Source: Pseudomonas hunanensis
GTDB taxonomy: Bacteria > Pseudomonadota > Gammaproteobacteria > Pseudomonadales > Pseudomonadaceae
Assembly (NCBI RefSeq): GCF_013393325.1
Contig: NZ_QJRC01000073.1
Span: 62,001-126,000, forward strand
DNA: 64,000 nucleotides
Direction: 5' to 3'
Part shown: one piece after another, positions 7,892 through 17,508 of the stretch
Layout: every line of letters begins with the position of its first letter
Numbering within the stretch: position 1 is the stretch's first letter
Made by a program: the position numbers and the translations under genes
Notes under the pieces: generated by a model
The model's input: only the letters and a program-made list of their open reading frames with translations
Told to the model about the DNA's origin: nothing
Databases searched by the model: none

Positions 7892-10645
7892 TCAGGTAGT
7901 GGCCCAGGAATGCATGCCGCCCACTTTGGCCACGCGGGAAAGTGGCGTGCGCTGGAGCTGTAAAGCCTTGAAAGCTTCCAGGTCTACGTACAGGAAGCTG
8001 TTGATGCGCGGCATCATGTACAGGTTGTGAATCTGACGCATGCAATAGAGATCTGGAAGAGCCCGGTCTATCACGGCATTGAGCATGCCGGGGCCGCACA
8101 GCTCGCTTAGCCGGTTGGCATAGCGGTAGAAGCCCGCTGGGTCATCTGCCAACGTGGGGCGCAGCTGATAAAAGTCCGCGTTGACCAGGTAGCGGGCACG
8201 CATCTCTTCGCAAATCGTCAACAGTATTGGGTTACCGGCGTGGCTGCCAATCATGCTGGTATTGAACAGCGTGTTCATGCCCAGCTTCTCGTTCTGCATG
8301 GGCGGGTACAACAACAACCCGTCATCGGTGGTGACCAGGGCAACGGTATCGATGGCCGCTGTGTTCTGGGAGGTGCCGGCAGCAGTGCCTAGCAGCTGGT
8401 CATCGACGTCCATGTACAACCCGCCTTCGGCGTGCAGCATCGGGTAGCGCAACACATCCGACGCTGAGGAAAAGTTGGTGGCTACGCCGCCATTGCCATC
8501 GATTGCCGCTTGATACTGGGCAAAGTACGGGCTTTGTTCGAAGGCTTTGAAGAATGCCTGGTCTTCCAGGGGCAACACTTGCAACCCAGGTACTTTTGCA
8601 TCCAGGTTGCGCAGGTTCTGCGCATAGGCCTCGGGGTTTGCTTTAGACAGGAATAACCGATAACGGTAAGCGCTATCGCGCAGCAATCCTGCATTGTTCG
8701 CCAGTGTATCCAGCAACGTGTCGCCAAGGGGTTTATCGCCAACCCACAGTGACGAAATGAGCTTGGGGATGGGGTGAGCGCCTTGGACGATCGGGGCCGG
8801 TAGCTGTATGGGAAATTGCACATCGATACCCAGTGCACGCAGGGATGCCATGCGCATCTGGTCGGTGACGTTACGGCCTTCGGGGTTGGCGATGCGTACG
8901 TTGCCGGTCCCGGGCTCGGCCTCGTAGTAAACCGGTGCTACCTCGTTGGTGCCTTCAATGGTGATGAACAAATCGGTTTCCATGTCATACACAAGGTCGA
9001 GTTCCTCCACGTAGCCGGGTACCTCTTCCAAGTAACCGACAAGCTGATCCGTATCACCGTTGTACTTGGGATAGCGCCGTACCGAATTGGCCACTTCGGC
9101 ATCAGCACCTTCCAGCGGCGCTATGTGCGCGGGGTGGTGGAAATAGGGCGCTACCTCCACTTCCGGTAAATGGGGCGGGCTTACGGGGCTCAGAGGGTAT
9201 CCCCATTGCTCATTGATTTTGCGCGGGAGAACGAAGCCGTCCTCCTGAAAGCGGAACAGTGCAGTGCCTTTGACCATGACTTCAGCGGCCAAGGGGGTCG
9301 CATTCAAGAGCCCATAAGCGATATTGCCCACCCCTTGCTGCTTGTCGCGCAAGGTTTTCCCATTGATAGCCTGGTCCAGGCCAAGGGCAAGCTGTGTTAT
9401 TCCGCCCAGTGCAAGCAGGGGAGCAAGCCCAGGCACCACGAATGTCAACGGCGCCACAAGATTCAGGGTGCTATTCAGGTAGCTGGCCCATCTGGATTTG
9501 TTTACCTGCGCATTGCTGGTGATGATGAAGTCGGCATCGTCGTAGCAACGTTGGCGCTGCCGCTCAGCCATGGCCTGAAACAGGTCGCCGGTAATGTCGG
9601 GGTTGTACTTGTCCGGACGGTAATTGACATAGGTACGCGGCGGCCATTTGCCGTCATCGTTGAAAAAGCCATGTTCCGCTGGAAGACGGTGGTAGAGCGG
9701 GTAGACACCCAGGCCTTCCAGCGCAGTGTCCAGGCCACTGAAATCGATGCCCTGCGGGCCGTCGGCCAAGCGGAAATGTTGTTTGAGCGCCTGGCGCCCG
9801 GCTGCGTCTCTACACCGTTCACCCATCCAGTCTTTCAATAGATTTTCGCTGGCGAACTCAAGTATTGGCGAACTGTTACCTGGTGCGTAGAGCAGGCTCA
9901 GGTCGGTCTTGCCATCGTTGATGTAGAGCAAATCGGTAGCGGCATAGCCGTAGATGCTCAGGGTGCTCAAGCGTAAACGTTTGCCGCGCGGAATCAGCTC
10001 GGCGGCGCGCCAGGCCAGTTTGCGTGCGGCATCGCTCAGGCTGCCTTCTGCGACCTGTTTGTTGCAGGCAGCGATGAAGTTGAGCTTGCAGCACAGTCGA
10101 TAGTCCGCCAGGTGTTTGTGCCAGTAGGTATCGAGCGACGCCCTGTAACGGGTGTGGAAGTCCAGTGCTTCTATATGTGCTTGCAGTGCTTCGGCGTGGA
10201 TGTCGAGCAGTGTCGAGTGATCGTAACGGGCGGGCGTGGTGCGCCTGAACAGGCCATTGAACACTTGATACCAGGCGCCATTATCGTAAATGGGTTGTGG
10301 GGGTAAGTGATCGACCAGCGTGATCGGGCCATCTTCCGGCAGCTTGCCGGCCCACGGTTCTCTGAATAACCCGCCGAAGAAATTGTTGTTGGATTCGCCT
10401 TGCCAATTCGTCAGTACCGCCTGGGTAAGGCTGATACGTTGGACGACCACAGCTTGGTAGCTGGCGAAGCCATGGGGGTGAACATGCAGCGTGACAACAT
10501 CGATCAGGTCAGGGTCAAGGTTCACACCCTGCCTGGTTAGCCAATCGGCAATTGCCCGTTTGGCCTCGTGGTCAGGACGGGGAAGGATAGCCAGATGATC
10601 GCGAACCCTTTGTACGCCGGCAGCATTGATGTGCGGGGTGGTCAT
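7892..10645 (-). CDS. large protein with TcdA/TcdB-type glycosyltransferase domain
   Basis: This 917-residue protein has no signal peptide. The N-terminal third resembles the DUF6543-type region found ahead of Pseudomonas toxin domains. A hydrophobic Ala/Leu/Gly stretch (about 395-450) could enter membranes. The last third matches large clostridial toxin glycosyltransferases: IPKLISSLWVGDKPL with the UDP-sugar tryptophan, SDVLRYPMLHAEGGLY, the DXD metal motif D746-V-D748, and a C-terminal HSW. Predicted activity is transfer of a sugar from a nucleotide sugar to a host or competitor protein. ATG 10645 follows GGAG at 7 bases. No immunity or secretion gene adjoins it; the position inside a motility locus suggests insertion as an accessory gene. 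Confidence 0.8.
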   Translation of the reverse strand: MTTPHINAAGVQRVRDHLAILPRPDHEAKRAIADWLTRQGVNLDPDLIDVVTLHVHPHGFASYQAVVVQRISLTQAVLTNWQGESNNNFFGGLFREPWAGKLPEDGPITLVDHLPPQPIYDNGAWYQVFNGLFRRTTPARYDHSTLLDIHAEALQAHIEALDFHTRYRASLDTYWHKHLADYRLCCKLNFIAACNKQVAEGSLSDAARKLAWRAAELIPRGKRLRLSTLSIYGYAATDLLYINDGKTDLSLLYAPGNSSPILEFASENLLKDWMGERCRDAAGRQALKQHFRLADGPQGIDFSGLDTALEGLGVYPLYHRLPAEHGFFNDDGKWPPRTYVNYRPDKYNPDITGDLFQAMAERQRQRCYDDADFIITSNAQVNKSRWASYLNSTLNLVAPLTFVVPGLAPLLALGGITQLALGLDQAINGKTLRDKQQGVGNIAYGLLNATPLAAEVMVKGTALFRFQEDGFVLPRKINEQWGYPLSPVSPPHLPEVEVAPYFHHPAHIAPLEGADAEVANSVRRYPKYNGDTDQLVGYLEEVPGYVEELDLVYDMETDLFITIEGTNEVAPVYYEAEPGTGNVRIANPEGRNVTDQMRMASLRALGIDVQFPIQLPAPIVQGAHPIPKLISSLWVGDKPLGDTLLDTLANNAGLLRDSAYRYRLFLSKANPEAYAQNLRNLDAKVPGLQVLPLEDQAFFKAFEQSPYFAQYQAAIDGNGGVATNFSSASDVLRYPMLHAEGGLYMDVDDQLLGTAAGTSQNTAAIDTVALVTTDDGLLLYPPMQNEKLGMNTLFNTSMIGSHAGNPILLTICEEMRARYLVNADFYQLRPTLADDPAGFYRYANRLSELCGPGMLNAVIDRALPDLYCMRQIHNLYMMPRINSFLYVDLEAFKALQLQRTPLSRVAKVGGMHSWATT

Positions 10646-10726
10646 GTCGGTCTCCGTGGTTTGGGAAAACCACAGCATTGATCGACTGATCGGCAGGGGA
10701 GCGGTAGATAGTGCTGAGCCAGAGAC

Positions 10727-11065
10727 TCAAGCCGGCGGGCCAGGCAGAAGCGGGAGCACCTCGGTCACGTCACGCTCACCTTTTGATGAAGTGTCGAAGC
10801 CGTAGGGGACTTTGCCGCGTAACTGCCAGGCAAATGCAATGATCTCGGCAATGGTCAGGTACAACGCCTCTGGTATTTGCTCGCCCAGTTCCAGGCGTGC
10901 AAGCAGCCTCACCAGTTCGGCGTTTTCATAGATCGGCACCTCGTGCTCGCGGGCCAGGGCCAGGATGGCTTCGGCCAGCGCATCATCACCCTTGGCGCTG
11001 AGGGTAGGGGCCTGCTGGCCATCGTAGTTCAGGGCAATGGCTTGGCGTGTGTGCTTCTGACTCAT
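10727..11065 (-). CDS. FlhB C-terminal domain homologue (FlhX/FhlB-like)
   Basis: This 112-residue soluble protein corresponds to the part of FlhB after its NPTH self-cleavage site (AIALNYDG, AKGDDALAEAILALAREHEVPIYEN, IPEALYLTIAEIIAFAWQL). It has neither the export membrane domain nor the NPTH site. Such stand-alone domains can act in substrate switching of the flagellar export gate. Its start overlaps the stop of the FliK-like gene by 4 bases (ATGA), so the two are one unit, matching the known FliK-FlhB functional partnership. The final residues are Pro-rich. Confidence 0.85.
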   Translation of the reverse strand: MSQKHTRQAIALNYDGQQAPTLSAKGDDALAEAILALAREHEVPIYENAELVRLLARLELGEQIPEALYLTIAEIIAFAWQLRGKVPYGFDTSSKGERDVTEVLPLLPGPPA

Positions 11066-12618
11066 GCGTTTTCATCCACCCAGCGTTGTTCTACCCGCGT
11101 ACGCGGGCCTTGTGGCGGCGTGCCGGGGTGGCATTCCAGGTCGCCAACATCCAGGCCTCGTGCCAGCAGGCGCTCGCGCAGGGCACCGAGCTGGGTATCG
11201 ATCAGCCGCGCGGTTGGCTCGCGCTCTGCCCACAGTTGCCCACTCAGGCGGCCCTGGCTCAATTGTGCCTGCACCTGCATGGGCCCCAGTGGTGAAAGGT
11301 CGAAAGCCAGCTCGATACGCCACAGGGCTTGCAGCGGGTCTTGCGCTTCATGTTGGCGGTCGGCCTGCTGTTGCGGGGTTTCTTCGCGTTGCAGTTTGAC
11401 CTGCAGCGGGATGAATTCCTGGCCGTGGCGGATCGGCACTTCCGTTTGCCAGGTGGTCTGCAGGTTGCCGTTTTCCAGCGTGCCGGTTTGTTGCAGGCTG
11501 CTCATGGCGTGGTTCTGCAGGCGTGAAACGGCAGCTGCAGCCAGGCGCAGCAGCTGTTGCAGGTCGCCTTCGTCTTCCAGGGCCTTGAGCAGGCGCGTGG
11601 GCAGCGGAAATGCCCCCGGCTGCGGTTTCGGGCTGACCCGTTCGAGCATGCCCAGGGCGCTGCGTGCCAGCGCCGGCATGGTCACGGCAAGGCTGGCGGG
11701 GGCCAGGTTGATGGTGCCCGTCGGGAGGGCCGGGGCCTGGCCGACCAGCCGCAGCAAGTGTGCCTTGAGGTCGGTGGCGACGCTGGCGGGGAAACCGCCC
11801 AGCAGTTTTGCTTCGAAGAAAGCACCGCTGTTGTTAAGGGCCTGGGCCACGCCCTTGGCATCGCCCAGTTGCCGGGCATCCGGCAGGCCGGCCAGCAGGC
11901 GTTCGGCGCTGGCGCGCAGGTCGCCATCGGCGCCAGGGTCGCGGGTAAGCTGTTGCAGCGCGTTGAGCAGGCCGGGCAGCGAGGCCTGGCGGTTTTGCTG
12001 GGTAAGCAACTGCTGGGCAATGCTGAGTTGGTCCTGCCTGCCGCTAAGCGGCACGAAACGCAGCGACTGGTCACCCTGCACCAGCGCGCTGAGCAGGCTG
12101 CCAATGGCCAGCGGACGCGGGCTGTCGATGCTCAGGGTGGCGCCGGCCTGGGCGCTGTTGAGCAGGCTGACCAGCGCCCGGTAGACTGCCGGTTGGCCGG
12201 GTGCCTGAGCCAGTGCCTGGTTGGTCAGCACCTTGCCTTGCAGCAGGGTGCCGACCGGCACTTTGCTGGTATCGAGTTGGGTAAGGGTGGCGACCTGGCT
12301 GGCGCTCGCCTGTTGCAGCATGATCGCCAGGCGGTTGCTTTCGGTTTGGCTGACCGTGACCTGGCTGCCTTGGGGCAGAGGTTGGCTGGCGTTGGCCTGC
12401 AGTTGGGTCTGCACACCGTTGGCCTGGATCAGGCGCAGCACCAGCTGAAACTCCTGGCCGGTTTGGCGCAACGACACGACTTCGGCCTGCGCGGTCTCGC
12501 CGGGGGCCAACAGGCCGGGCTGAGCCTGGATCAGGCGCAGCAGTTCGCCGGTCATGCCGGCCTTCATGGCTTGGCTGTTGAGCGCGGTTTGTGCGCCGAG
12601 ACTATTGATTTCAGTCAT
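11062..12618 (-). CDS. FliK-like flagellar hook-length control protein
   Basis: This 518-residue protein is rich in Gln, Ala and Leu. The C-terminal part (about 400-500) matches the Flg_hook domain (IELAFDLSPLGPMQVQAQL, LRERLLARGLDVGDLECHPG). Hook-length proteins are secreted and signal FlhB to switch substrates. A stand-alone FlhB tail in the same operon fits this. The start was set at ATG 12618 (MTEINSLGAQT); the frame also opens at TTG 12630 but no ribosome binding site supports either clearly. The 10 bases at 12621-12630 form the palindrome TTGTATACAA. Confidence 0.82.
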   Translation of the reverse strand: MTEINSLGAQTALNSQAMKAGMTGELLRLIQAQPGLLAPGETAQAEVVSLRQTGQEFQLVLRLIQANGVQTQLQANASQPLPQGSQVTVSQTESNRLAIMLQQASASQVATLTQLDTSKVPVGTLLQGKVLTNQALAQAPGQPAVYRALVSLLNSAQAGATLSIDSPRPLAIGSLLSALVQGDQSLRFVPLSGRQDQLSIAQQLLTQQNRQASLPGLLNALQQLTRDPGADGDLRASAERLLAGLPDARQLGDAKGVAQALNNSGAFFEAKLLGGFPASVATDLKAHLLRLVGQAPALPTGTINLAPASLAVTMPALARSALGMLERVSPKPQPGAFPLPTRLLKALEDEGDLQQLLRLAAAAVSRLQNHAMSSLQQTGTLENGNLQTTWQTEVPIRHGQEFIPLQVKLQREETPQQQADRQHEAQDPLQALWRIELAFDLSPLGPMQVQAQLSQGRLSGQLWAEREPTARLIDTQLGALRERLLARGLDVGDLECHPGTPPQGPRTRVEQRWVDENA

Positions 12619-12620
12619 GA

Positions 12621-12630
12621 TTGTATACAA
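12621..12630. promoter_or_regulatory. TTGTATACAA palindrome before the FliK-like gene
   Basis: The sequence is identical to the operators in front of gcl and puuE, but here it lies 3 bases upstream of a flagellar gene. It could be a true site or coincidence; no purine gene is nearby. Confidence 0.35.
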
Positions 12631-12733
12631 CCTGTCGAGCCCGGCCTCTTGGCAGCGCGGCGTCGCGTGTAATAATGCCGAGCGCCCGTGGTTGCCAGTA
12701 TAACGGCAGCGCGCCGGGTGACTTGAGACACAA

Positions 12734-12766
12734 GGGCTTCGGGCCGGCGTCGCCGGCGCGAAGCCC
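12734..12766. other. GC-rich stem-loop in the ccmA leader
   Basis: GGGCTTCG pairs with CGAAGCCC (12734-12741 with 12759-12766), and between them GCCGGCG pairs with CGCCGGC. The hairpin ends 20 bases before the ccmA start. It may be a REP-type element or a terminator separating the divergent FliK-like gene from ccm. Confidence 0.6.
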
Positions 12767-12786
12767 TACAAAGATAAGGCGAAACC

Positions 12787-13419
12787 GTGACCCTTCACCT
12801 CCAAGCCGCGGGCCTGGCCTGCGAGCGCGACTGGCGCCTGCTGTTCGAACAGCTCGATTTCGAGCTGGGCGCCGGCGACATGCTGCAGATCAGCGGCCCC
12901 AACGGCAGCGGCAAGACCAGCCTGCTGCGGCTGCTGGCCGGGCTGATGCAGCCGACCGCCGGGCAGATCCTGCTGGGCGGCAAGCCACTGGCCGAACAGC
13001 GCCATGCCCTGGCCAGCATTCTGCTGTGGATTGGCCATGCCGCCGGCATCAAGGACCTGCTCACCGCCGAGGAAAACCTTACCTGGCTGTGCGCCCTGCA
13101 TCAGCCGGCCAGCCGCGAAGCGATCTGGGCGGCGCTGGAGGCTGTCGGCTTGCGCGGTTTCGAAGATGTACCCTGCCATACCCTGTCGGCCGGCCAGCAG
13201 CGCCGCGTGGCCCTGGCCCGGTTGCACCTGGCTTGCCCGCCGCTGTGGATTCTCGACGAACCCTTCACTGCGCTCGACAAGCAAGGTGTGGCGCAGCTGG
13301 AAGCTCACCTGGCGGCCCACTGCGAGCAGGGCGGCACGGTGGTACTGACCACCCACCACACGCTGGAACGCAAGCCCTCCGGTTACCGTGAACTGAACCT
13401 GGGGCAATGGGCGGCATGA
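12787..13419 (+). CDS. ccmA: CcmA, ATPase of the heme exporter
   Basis: This 210-residue ABC ATPase powers the CcmABCD complex that releases heme-loaded CcmE for c-type cytochrome maturation. Walker A is GPNGSGKTS (about 37-45), the signature is [15 protein letters not shown], and Walker B is [12 protein letters not shown]. The start is GTG 12787 with AAGG about 9 bases upstream; it gives the normal family length. The stop overlaps the ccmB start by 4 bases (ATGA). Confidence 0.96.
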   Translation: MTLHLQAAGLACERDWRLLFEQLDFELGAGDMLQISGPNGSGKTSLLRLLAGLMQPTAGQILLGGKPLAEQRHALASILLWIGHAAGIKDLLTAEENLTWLCALHQPASREAIWAALEAVGLRGFEDVPCHTLSAGQQRRVALARLHLACPPLWILDEPFTALDKQGVAQLEAHLAAHCEQGGTVVLTTHHTLERKPSGYRELNLGQWAA

Positions 13420-14084
13420 GTGTGTTCCTTTTGTTGCTGCGCCGCGAAGCGCGCCTGCTGTTCCGTCGCCCGGCCGAGCTGGCCAACCCGCTGGTGTTTT
13501 TCGCCATCGTCGTAGCCTTGTTCCCGCTGGCGGTCGGCCCGGAAAGCCAATTGTTGCAAACTTTGTCGCCGGGCTTGGTCTGGGTGGCAGCATTGCTGGC
13601 GGTGCTACTGTCACTGGACGGCCTGTTTCGCAGCGATTTCGAAGATGGCTCGCTGGAGCAATGGGTGCTGTCGCCACACCCGCTGGCATTGCTGGTGCTG
13701 GCCAAGGTGCTGGCGCACTGGATCTTTTCCGGGCTGGCGCTGGTATTGTTGGCGCCGTTGCTGGCGCTGATGCTGGGGCTGCCGAGCCATTGCCTGCCGG
13801 TGCTACTTGGGTCTCTGCTGTTGGGCACGCCGGTATTGAGCCTGCTGGGTGCGGTAGGCGCGGCGCTGACAGTCGGCCTTAAGCGCGGTGGTTTGTTACT
13901 GGCGTTGCTGATTCTGCCGTTGTATATCCCTGTATTGATCCTGGGCAGTGGTGCGTTGCAAGCGGCGTTGCAAAATATGCCGGCAACCGGCCACCTGCTC
14001 TGGCTCGCCAGCCTCACGGCACTGGCCGTGACCCTGGCACCCTTTGCGATAGCGGCCGGCCTGAAGATCAGCGTCGGTGAATAA
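13416..14084 (+). CDS. ccmB: CcmB, heme exporter membrane subunit
   Basis: This 222-residue protein with six predicted membrane segments is the permease partner of CcmA in cytochrome c biogenesis. It starts [20 protein letters not shown], the usual CcmB opening with a basic cytoplasmic helix. ATG 13416 is used rather than the in-frame ATG 13407 because it overlaps the ccmA stop as ATGA, and the family begins here. The overlap implies translational coupling. Confidence 0.95.
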   Translation: MSVFLLLLRREARLLFRRPAELANPLVFFAIVVALFPLAVGPESQLLQTLSPGLVWVAALLAVLLSLDGLFRSDFEDGSLEQWVLSPHPLALLVLAKVLAHWIFSGLALVLLAPLLALMLGLPSHCLPVLLGSLLLGTPVLSLLGAVGAALTVGLKRGGLLLALLILPLYIPVLILGSGALQAALQNMPATGHLLWLASLTALAVTLAPFAIAAGLKISVGE

Positions 14085-14130
14085 CGAGTCCCGGGCTCTC
14101 AAGCCCGGCAAATACCCTGGATGTACCCTG

Positions 14131-14898
14131 ATGAAAATAAGCTGGACGTGGTTCCACAAGCTGGGCTCCCCGAAATGGTTCTATGCCATCAGCGGCCGCA
14201 TGCTGCCATGGCTGGCCGGCGCTGCCGTGCTCCTGCTGCTGGTCGGTATCACCTGGGGCCTGGCCTTCGCTCCCCAGGACTACCAGCAAGGTAACAGCTT
14301 CCGCATCATCTATATCCACGTGCCGGCGGCGATGCTGGCGCAGTCCTGCTACGTGCTGCTGGCAGTGGCCGGGGTGGTGGGGCTGGTGTGGAAGATGAAA
14401 CTGGCCGACGTCGCCCTGCAATGCGCCGCGCCTATCGGCGCCTGGATGACCGCCGTGGCGCTGGTGACCGGCGCCATCTGGGGCAAGCCGACCTGGGGCA
14501 GCTGGTGGGTGTGGGATGCCCGCCTTACGTCCATGCTCATCCTGCTGTTCCTGTACTTCGGCATTATTGCGCTGGGCCAGGCGATCAGTAATCGTGACAG
14601 TGCGGCCAAGGCCTGCGCGGTGCTGGCGATCGTCGGCGTGGTGAACATCCCGATCATCAAGTATTCGGTGGAGTGGTGGAACACCCTGCACCAGGGCGCC
14701 ACCTTCACCCTCACCGAAAAACCGGCGATGCCTGCAGAAATGTGGCTGCCGCTGCTGTGCACGGCGCTGGGCTTCTATTGCTTCTTCGGCGCCGTGCTGT
14801 TGCTGCGCATGCGCCTTGAAGTGCTCAAGCGCGAGGCACGCGCCAGTTGGGTCAAGGATGAAGTGTTGAACAGCCTGGGGCGGAGGGCCGCACAATGA
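14131..14898 (+). CDS. ccmC: CcmC, heme-handling protein
   Basis: This 255-residue, six-helix inner-membrane protein attaches heme to CcmE. The tryptophan-rich heme-binding WWD loop is visible as [17 protein letters not shown], flanked by the conserved histidines in IYIHVPAA and NTLHQGA. ATG 14131 ([18 protein letters not shown]) matches the family N-terminus; the frame extends upstream to 14077, inside the end of ccmB, and that was rejected. The stop overlaps ccmD by 4 bases. Confidence 0.95.
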   Translation: MKISWTWFHKLGSPKWFYAISGRMLPWLAGAAVLLLLVGITWGLAFAPQDYQQGNSFRIIYIHVPAAMLAQSCYVLLAVAGVVGLVWKMKLADVALQCAAPIGAWMTAVALVTGAIWGKPTWGSWWVWDARLTSMLILLFLYFGIIALGQAISNRDSAAKACAVLAIVGVVNIPIIKYSVEWWNTLHQGATFTLTEKPAMPAEMWLPLLCTALGFYCFFGAVLLLRMRLEVLKREARASWVKDEVLNSLGRRAAQ

Positions 14899-15071
14899 GC
14901 TTTGCCACCTTCGGTGACTTTCTCGCCATGGGCCACCATGGCCTGTACGTGTGGTCGGCCTATGGCATCTGCCTGGCGGTGCTGGCGCTGAATGTCGCCG
15001 CGCCACTGCTGGCCCGCCGTCGCTACCTGCAAGAAGAGGCGCGCCGTTTGCGCCGGGAGAACAACCAGTGA
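14895..15071 (+). CDS. ccmD: CcmD, small heme exporter subunit
   Basis: This 58-residue protein begins [20 protein letters not shown]. It has one membrane helix (about 15-40) and a basic tail ([17 protein letters not shown]). CcmD is needed to release holo-CcmE from the CcmABC complex. The start overlaps the ccmC stop (ATGA) and the stop overlaps the ccmE GTG start. The gene is easily missed because of its size. Confidence 0.92.
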
Positions 15072-15523
15072 ATCCGCAGCGCAAGAAACGCCTGTTGCTC
15101 ATCGTCGGCCTGCTGGTCGGCGTCGGGGTTGCCGTCGGCTTTGCCTTGAGCGCATTGCAGCAGAACATCAACCTGTTCTACACACCGACCCAGATCGCCA
15201 ACGGCGAAGCACCGCTGGACACGCGCATCCGCGCTGGCGGCATGGTCGAGAAAGGCTCGGTGCAACGTTCGTCCGACTCACTGGACGTGCGCTTCGTGGT
15301 CACCGACTTCAACAAGTCGGTGCCGATCACCTACCGTGGCATCCTGCCCGACCTGTTCCGTGAAGGGCAGGGCATTGTCGCCCTTGGCAAGGTCAACGCC
15401 GACGGCGTGGTGGTGGCCGATGAAGTGCTGGCCAAGCACGACGAGAAGTACATGCCGCCCGAGGTGAGCAAAGCCCTGAAAGAAAGCGGCCAGGCCGCCA
15501 CGGGCGGGGAGGCCAAGCCATGA
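15068..15523 (+). CDS. ccmE: CcmE, periplasmic heme chaperone
   Basis: This 151-residue protein has an N-terminal membrane anchor (about 8-28) and an OB-fold periplasmic domain. Heme is held covalently on the histidine of the HxxxY motif, seen as [10 protein letters not shown] near residue 122. GTG 15068 ([14 protein letters not shown]) is the start: it overlaps the ccmD stop and gives the family length. In-frame sequence further upstream overlaps ccmD and is not coding. The stop overlaps the ccmF start by 4 bases. Confidence 0.95.
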
Positions 15524-17508
15524 ACGCCGCGTTGGTGATCCCCGAACTGGGCCAGTTGGCGATGATCCTGGCCATTTGCTTTGCCGCTGTGCAGGCCAGT
15601 GTGCCGCTGCTCGGTGCCTGGCGTGGCGACAGCCTATGGATGAGCCTGGCACGGCCGGCGGCGTGGGGGCAGTTTGCCTTCCTGGCGTTCGCCTTCGCCT
15701 GCCTGACCCATGCCTTCATGACCGATAACTTCTCGGTCGCCTATGTAGCCAGCAACTCCAACAGCGCCTTGCCCTGGTACTACAAGTTCAGCGCGGTGTG
15801 GGGTGCCCACGAAGGCTCGTTGCTGTTGTGGGCATTGATCCTCGGCGGCTGGACCTTTGCCGTGTCGGTGTTTTCGCGGCAGTTGCCGCAGGTGATGCTG
15901 GCCCGCGTGCTGGCGGTCATGGGCATGATCAGCGTGGGCTTCCTGAGCTTCCTGATCATTACCTCCAACCCGTTCCAGCGCCTGCTGCCGCAGGTGCCGA
16001 CCGATGGCCGTGACCTCAACCCGCTGTTGCAGGACTTTGGCCTGATCGTTCACCCGCCGATGCTGTACATGGGCTACGTGGGCTTTTCGGTGGCCTTCGC
16101 CTTCGCCATTGCCGCCTTGCTCGGCGGCCGCCTCGACGCCGCCTGGGCGCGCTGGTCGCGGCCGTGGACCATCGTCGCCTGGGCCTTCCTTGGCGTGGGT
16201 ATCACCCTGGGCTCGTGGTGGGCCTACTACGAGCTGGGCTGGGGCGGCTGGTGGTTCTGGGACCCGGTGGAAAACGCCTCGTTCATGCCTTGGCTGGTGG
16301 GTACGGCGCTGATCCACTCGCTTGCAGTGACCGAAAAGCGCGGGGTGTTCAAGAGCTGGACCGTGCTGCTGGCAATTGCCGCATTCTCGCTGAGCCTGTT
16401 GGGTACCTTCCTGGTGCGCTCGGGCGTGCTGACCTCGGTGCACGCATTTGCCGCCGACCCGTCGCGGGGCATTTTCATCCTGATTTTCCTGCTGTTCGTG
16501 GTCGGTGGTTCGCTCACCCTGTTCGCCCTGCGCGCACCGGTGGTCAAGAGCCAGGTCGGGTTCGCCCTGTGGTCGCGGGAAACGCTGCTGTTGGCCAACA
16601 ACCTGGTACTGGTGGTGGCGGCTTCGATGATTCTGCTCGGCACCCTGTACCCGCTGGTGCTCGATGCGTTGACGGGGGCCAAGCTGTCGGTCGGCCCGCC
16701 GTACTTCGATGCCTTGTTCCTGCCGCTGATGGCGCTGCTGATGGTAGTGCTGAGCATTGGCGTGGTCGTGCGCTGGAAGGACACCCCGGGCAAATGGCTG
16801 GTCAGCATGATGACCCCGGTGCTGATCGGCAGCGCCATCCTTGCCCCGGTTGCCGGCTTCATCGTCGACGACTTCGACTGGCCGACCCTGACGGCCTTCG
16901 CCCTGGCTGCCTGGGTGGTGCTCGGCGGGCTGCGTGACATTCTCGACAAGACCCGCCACAAGGGCCTGGTCAAGGGGCTGCCCGGCCTGGGCCGCAGCTA
17001 CTGGGGCATGCAACTGGCGCACCTGGGCCTGGCGGTGTGCGCGCTGGGCGTGGTGCTGTCGAGCAACAACAGCGCCGAACGCGACCTGCGCATGGCGCCG
17101 GGCGAAAGCGTGGAGCTGGGTGGTTACCACTTCCTGTTCCAGGGCGCCAAGCACTTCGAAGGGCCGAACTTCATCTCTGACAAGGGCACCATCGTGGTCA
17201 GCCGCAATGGCCGTGAAGTGACCACCTTGCACCCAGAGAAGCGCCTGTACACCGTGCAGCAGTCGATGATGACCGAAGCAGGCATCGACGCTGGCTTTAC
17301 CCGCGACCTGTACGTCGCCCTTGGCGAGCCGCTGGAGAACGGCGCCTGGGCCGTGCGTGTGCATATCAAGCCTTATGTCCGCTGGATCTGGCTGGGCGGT
17401 CTGTTGACCGGCCTGGGCGGGTTGCTGGCGGCCCTCGACCGGCGCTACCGCGTCAAGGTCAAGACCCGGGTACGCGATGCCCTGGGCGTGTCTGGAGCAG
17501 CTGCATGA
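15520..17508 (+). CDS. ccmF: CcmF, cytochrome c heme lyase subunit
   Basis: This 662-residue protein has about 15 membrane helices and ligates heme to apocytochrome c with CcmH and CcmI. The WWD motif is in [20 protein letters not shown] (about 240-260). Conserved histidines occur in [13 protein letters not shown] and [13 protein letters not shown] periplasmic domain lies near 530-615 before the last helix. ATG 15520 overlaps the ccmE stop. Length is normal for the family. Confidence 0.96.

Noticed and set aside
15634..17364. 576-residue minus-strand open frame opposite ccmF
   Set aside because: His/Gln/Arg-rich composition typical of an antisense shadow in GC-rich DNA; ccmF is complete.
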